Assembly: GCF_019175385.1 (NCBI RefSeq)
Contig: NC_083342.1
Coordinates: forward strand, 118,296,376 to 118,360,375
Direction: 5' to 3'
DNA length: 64,000 nt
From: Lycium barbarum
Lineage: Eukaryota > Streptophyta > Magnoliopsida > Solanales > Solanaceae
Below, in pieces: positions 59,197 to 64,000 of the stretch. The notes under the pieces were generated by a model. It had not been told where the DNA came from and did no database searches. It saw only the letters and a program-made list of their open reading frames with translations. The translations under genes and the position numbers were made by a program. Position 1 is the stretch's first letter, and every line of letters starts with the position of its first letter.

Positions 59197-61723
59197 TAAT
59201 TCTACCAAATAAATAATAATAGAACTTTTTGGCTGTTTCTCCTCTGAATTCGAAAAACCAATCTGCAGACTTTATTTCTTTTCATCAAGTTGTGCTCAGC
59301 ACTACGGAGTATCTCAACTGAAGATCATGAAATTCAACTTTTGTAGGAAGGAAAAACAAAAGAGTTGACTTCCACAATCTTGAAAGAATCAAAGCTGAAT
59401 TTCAACTACGACAGGAATATAATATTTCACTTTCCAGCTGTGTACACTAGAATAAGTTTAATTGACTAAAAAATGTGATCAACAAAAAAATAGAGAATTC
59501 TGGTCGCCACCTTTTCCCCTTTCAATATTGTTTCCCCCGCTTGTTCAAACTTTTAGTCTCCATAAACAGGTAAGTGTTCAAATTCTATTTAATAAAAACT
59601 CTTGTGCACCAAAACTTGTGAGATCGCTGTCTGCCCTTATATGAGACTACTGGTACTCGCATACTATAGAACAACCAAAAAAAAAAAGGAACTTTCACAT
59701 CTATCTGATTTTCTTTTTTCCATTTTTCAGGACTTCTACTAGCATGCGAAAGCAAAGGTTTAAACTTTCTTGTTTCCTAGACTTGAACTCATGAAAGTTT
59801 AAACCACAGATCCGCCTAAACCTCAGCGTGAAAGAGAAGCGGATAATTGATGTTGGCATTGGCACTGACAAATTATTTAAGGTGCACCAATATACAAAAC
59901 TCCATTTTCAGATGGTAATATCTTCTTTAATATATTAAGGAGTTGTAAAACAATACAGGTGACATGAACAAGAGAGCACATGCAAATGCAGAGTGCAATT
60001 TTCGGTAGCGAAAGGTTAATTTTGATCTCCATTATTTAAGAGAATTGAGAGAGGACGAGACGGCTATTTCAGCTGCATAATTGAATCTGATCGTAACATG
60101 GTTGCTGTGTTTGAAGCTGTATGCTTCTCTCATGCAGACACAGATGATGGTGCATGGCTGTAGCTGCACCAGCATGATTTGGTAAACAAACTGGAAACAA
60201 AGTTTATGTATTTGCTGCTCTAGCATTAGTTGAAAATATGTACAATTCAATCTTTGTTTAGAAAAGCAAAAGGAACTTCAATCTTTTTATATGATTCTGC
60301 TTCTGAAAACCATACATAAAGTCACCAAAACCCATGAACCTTAAACTTCTTCAAATTGGCAGGCTCACTAGAATTCTGCCGAGTACTCTGTCCCCACGGC
60401 ATAGTTATGCTAATCAAAAGTTTGCTTGCCTGGCTGGGGAAATATACTCTTCATTTAAGGGTCGCATCACACTAAACACTTGTGACCAGCTACTCTAATG
60501 TACCCACTCAAGCAGGGAACCAACCCACCAACCACTGACAGATCAATTCAAAGGCAAGTCATGAAGACAGGACAGCAAGACAGAACAAACGTCTTTGCCA
60601 GTCAATAACAAAGGTATTTATCATGTATGATGTTGTCTTCGACAAAGTAATGACATTCTCTCTTACTATCAAAGGAAAGCAAGACTAACTTGCAGTATTA
60701 CCATTGAACAAATTACACATTACAGCAAAACAGAACCAGCAAACCTACCAGCAAGGCCGCCTATTGTGTTTCCGAAAAAAAGCTATCCAAAAGACACCTT
60801 TTTCTAGACACTTGAAAACAAGCTTCCATGACCTTCAATAGCTGGTTTCAACTCATATCATGTCCATGCCCCTTAGAAAATTTGAGGAAACTAAGGCAGG
60901 GAAAGGGGGGCATGTTTGATCTTCGCTATCCTAAATGAACTGCAACACATCACAAGGCAATTCACATTCATGAAGAGACCCAAATTCTACTTCCTTGAAA
61001 CAAGAGGCTGAAAAAGCACCTCTCTCTGAAACAGAGCCACAAATCACTACATTTAACAATGTTATTTGTAACATTCAAATATTACTATATCAAAGTGAAT
61101 TTGGGACCCAAGCTCTTCATATCTTGTAACCAAAGTATGTATAGAACATGGCTTATTGGTGCCATTTCTTCCGGTGTGATGTTTGTGTAACACTGTTCAG
61201 CCAAGGCAGTTAGATAGTGCACTGGTACTGTTTTGTTACAGAATACAGATGTAATGGCTACTAATGACATGCAGAGCAGGCATTTAGTAAAAGAACAAGC
61301 AGACATGGCAACGCGGAGTTTATTTAAGCGCAAATTTTCCTCATTAAATGCTTCAGCTCAAGTAAATGAGGAAGCTTCATTAATAGCCGTTGACCAAATT
61401 AAACAGGCACTACAAACTACTAACAACAACTCCAATGTCCGAACCCTGCTCTAAACACATTGCATTACATAATTACTGCAACAAGTAATCAGGCAATGCT
61501 AGCACAAATTCATAACAAAAAGTTGCTACAACAATGAACTAATAAGTTCCTATTCTTCTTCTGCTACTCAAGTAAATGGTAAAAATACCAAGAAGGAAGT
61601 TAAAGGGATATTGCAACCTCACTAAACATGTGAAATTAGTGTAATCCCATACGCATTCTGCAATTCAATGCTGCCAAAGATTCACCAAAAAAAGACAACT
61701 TTTATCACACACCTAAGACCAAT
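59197..61723. other. Spacer between gene D and the trihelix gene
   Basis: 59200-59660 parallels the upstream region of gene C. 59700-61700 shows no convincing gene or repeat; small ORFs at 60032, 61085 and 61233 have no recognisable family. The right end holds the 3' untranslated region of the trihelix gene. Confidence 0.45.
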
Positions 61724-62671
61724 CTAGCATTCAGGAGTTGGCATTCTCTTCACCTTCTTATGTTTCTTCTCCGACAACGCTTGTGCAAAAGCCTCCACAA
61801 TCCTTTGCTGCGATTCGAGTATCATCTCGGTTCTTTTCATCTCCATTTCCATTCTCATCTCTTCCAGCTCTCTCGCCATATCCATCTTCATCCTCTCCAT
61901 TCTCACAAATCCATCCCCTAATACCTTTATCGCCGCCACCATTTCCCCCATCGGGTCCCCTTTTTTCTTCTCCCCAACTCCTTCACCAACAACCCTTTTC
62001 CCCAAATCAGCTTTCTTCACAAACCCATCTCTAAACATCTTACTAGTCCCAAAATTATTAGGGTTTTCAACTCTACTATACGGGTTCGCCATGGGTGGAG
62101 CTGATCCAGGCATACCGGGTATCCGGATCCGAAACCCACCACCCCCATTACTCACAACCCCTGGAAAACTAGTCCGATTACCCATATTCACATTGTTACC
62201 ATACAAATCACCTATAAGTTTAACGTTATTCTGTTTGTAATCTTCTTGAACATCCTCATCACTAGGCTCATCAACAGCATTAGGACCTCTTTCCATATTA
62301 TCCATACGTTTAAAATGTACCCAAGCAGAGCAATAACGACCAGATCTAGCCCCACCATAAGGAGCAGCACGTTGTATTTCATTACGGTAACGTTTCCTTA
62401 GCTTCTCCATTTTGTGACGGCACTGCACGGCGGTCTTGGGAACATCAACGGGGGTTCTAGAAGCCACGTCATCAGCAACGTCTTGCCAGTGATTAGCACT
62501 GAGATTACCACGACGAAGGGAATACCATTTGTCTCTGTAGGAATCGATTAGTGATATTGTCTCGTCGTGGGACCAACACGGTGGTGGTAAACGGCGAGAA
62601 GAAACTGCAACTGTAACGGATGGGGTAACGACGTTAGAGAAATCTTGGGTTGATGGAGATAGAGTTGCCAT
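61724..62671 (-). CDS. Trihelix transcription factor (SIP1-clade-like)
   Basis: An intact single-exon gene of 315 residues. The N-terminal Myb/SANT-like trihelix DNA-binding domain covers about residues 31-103: W33 in PCWSHDET, W49 and W62 (NHWQDVADDV), then QCRHKMEKLRKRYRNE. A GRYCSAWVHFKRMDNM segment (about 111-126) follows, as in SIP1/ASIL-type trihelix proteins. A Met/Glu-rich coiled coil lies at about 241-301 and a basic KKHKKVKR near 302-309 is a likely nuclear signal. These are nuclear transcription regulators, often binding GT-type or seed-maturation promoter elements. The ATG at 62671 gives MATLSPSTQD; no earlier in-frame ATG is credible. Confidence 0.93.
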   Translation of the reverse strand: MATLSPSTQDFSNVVTPSVTVAVSSRRLPPPCWSHDETISLIDSYRDKWYSLRRGNLSANHWQDVADDVASRTPVDVPKTAVQCRHKMEKLRKRYRNEIQRAAPYGGARSGRYCSAWVHFKRMDNMERGPNAVDEPSDEDVQEDYKQNNVKLIGDLYGNNVNMGNRTSFPGVVSNGGGGFRIRIPGMPGSAPPMANPYSRVENPNNFGTSKMFRDGFVKKADLGKRVVGEGVGEKKKGDPMGEMVAAIKVLGDGFVRMERMKMDMARELEEMRMEMEMKRTEMILESQQRIVEAFAQALSEKKHKKVKRMPTPEC

Positions 62672-63216
62672 TGTGAGTTACGGGATGTTTTAGATCTGTC
62701 TCTAATGAATGTGTTAAGATGGATTAAGGGTTTGTAATGATGTGGGGAGAAAAAGGGGAAAGAAAAGGGGTGGTGGGGGACGGAGGAGAAGGGAGGCATA
62801 ATGTGGAAAAAAGGGTAGGTTAAAAGGGGGCGGCTGATGTGGAGATCTAGAGAGAGAGAGAAGAGGCCACCGCTAAAGGTGTCTAGGGGGGGAGGGGGGC
62901 TAACGTGCGCGAGGGGCGTATTGACCGAGTGCTTGCTGTGTTCGGCGCCAACCGCCCAAAAGGGGGCGTCAGCTGGCAGAGGGGTTTTGTGGCCTAAAAA
63001 GGATAGTTTTGTGGGCGGAGGCAGACAAAAACACTTTTAATAGGCTGATTTGATTGTATTAATCTTCGTGTTTGTTTATCTCTCTCTCTCCTTTAGTTAT
63101 TTACTAGTAGAGTTATGCGCACGGACCCAACACTTTAGATTATAGTGTATGTATGTGTATGTAATTGTCTTTAAATAGTGATTATATATATTTATATATA
63201 TAGAGAGAGTATATAT
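62672..63216 (-). promoter_or_regulatory. 5' region of the trihelix gene
   Basis: GC-richer than the surroundings, with a (GA)n run at 62847-62863 (CT-rich on the transcribed sense strand), a common feature of plant 5' leaders. No clear TATA box. The 67- and 83-codon ORFs here are not supported. Confidence 0.4.
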
Positions 63217-64000
63217 TATGTTTAAAACATGACTAATATAACATTATAGTTTGTGCTCCGTATCTAAAATTTTATTATATTAATGTTTGCTATGAATACA
63301 AAATCGGCAAATTTATTAATATTTTTTAAAAGAGAAGACTTGTTTAAAAGGAGACTATTTTTCTCTCTTTGAGATAAAACAATAGCAATATTTAAGCATA
63401 CTTTCAATTTTAATTCGATTAATTTAAAGGTGTAAAATACTTATTATTTTTTATCAAATTTTGATTTGGATAATTCTAATTCAAATCATGTTGTCTTTTA
63501 CATTAAATTCTATCTTATTTTAAAATATAAATATTTTAAATATATTTATTTTAGTGAACATAACAACTTGATTTTGTCAATATGGGATACTATGTTCAAA
63601 ACACGATTAATATAACATTGTAGTTTGTGCTCCGTATTTAAAACTTTATTATATTAGTGTTTGCTACGAATACGCATGGTGTTTAATATGGGGCCCATAT
63701 TTTTTTTTTAACATTGTTTGTTTTTTAAATATGGGATTCACTTTTTTTCAATATTGCTTGATTTTGTTAATGTGGGGTCCACTTTTTTTTTCCCGTGAGC
63801 TTGGATGTGGGTTCCACTTTTTTTCTTTTTTTTTAATACTGGATGGTGTTTAATATGGGGCCCACAATTTGGGATTCATTTTTTTTTTATATATTGCTTG
63901 ATTTTGTCAATATGGGATACTATGTTCAAAACACGATTAATATAACATTGTAGTTTGTGCTCCGTCTTTAAAACTTTATTATATTAGTGTTTGCTACGAA
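63217..64000. repeat. AT-rich tandem repeat, unit about 330-374 bp
   Basis: The block with AACACGATTAATATAACATT and TTTGTGCTCCGT occurs at 63217 (diverged), 63591 and 63921, giving units of about 374 and 330 bp. The last unit runs off the window. Within it ATGGGGCCCA/ATGGGATTCA/ATGGGGTCCA sub-repeats sit at 63690-63860. Satellite-like or an LTR remnant; I see no coding part. Confidence 0.75.

Noticed and set aside
61085..61454. Overlapping ORFs on both strands near the trihelix gene
   Set aside because: Short, no family features, and opposing frames; more likely 3' spacer.

Overview
This is nuclear DNA from a flowering plant. It has AT-rich spacers, spliced ankyrin-PGG genes, a trihelix transcription factor, a plant NLR immune-receptor gene and many plant retrotransposons. 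Several repeats (an Ogre-type LTR opening TGTTGACACCC on the minus strand, a SINE-like fragment near 35.65 kb, hAT-like MITEs) resemble ones common in Solanaceae, so a nightshade relative is my inference; species cannot be told from sequence alone.

Layout. 1-4495: spacer with a split direct duplication, an 828-bp foldback DNA transposon with 9-bp target duplications, and the promoter of an NLR gene. 4496-34772: one CC-NB-ARC-LRR gene that is now a pseudogene, cut in two by 28 kb of nested retrotransposons. The layers, each bounded by a 5-bp target-site duplication (TSD), are: a Ty1/Copia element at 5205-33194 (TSD ACGCC) inside the NLR; a 3.5-kb solo LTR at 5448-8941 (TSD AGGTC) inside the Copia 5' LTR; and a 19.4-kb Ogre-like element at 12226-31606 (TSD GATAC) inside the Copia reverse-transcriptase region. 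The Ogre-like element has 5.56-kb LTRs, lies on the minus strand and encodes only gag, protease and a G-patch. It has no recognisable reverse transcriptase or integrase, but carries two large tandem-repeat arrays.

34773-46900: MITEs, a SINE-like fragment, and a second nest: a LINE fragment (minus) split by a decayed Copia element at 38520-46665 (TSD AAGAT), itself split by a second solo LTR of the same family at 42639-45888 (TSD GATCG).

47234-59196: a tandem cluster of four minus-strand ankyrin-repeat/PGG membrane-protein genes of the BDA1/ITN1-like type. Three look intact and one carries a single premature stop. Three of the four share a GC-AG intron; the fourth has a GT donor and an intron enlarged by a Stowaway-like MITE. 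A LINE fragment lies between the third and fourth genes. 61724-62671: an intact single-exon trihelix (SIP1-clade-like) transcription-factor gene on the minus strand. 63217-64000: a diverged AT-rich tandem repeat that runs off the window.

The host genes that look functional are three ankyrin-PGG genes and the trihelix gene. The cluster and the broken NLR both belong to families often involved in immunity or stress signalling, but no functional link between them is visible here.
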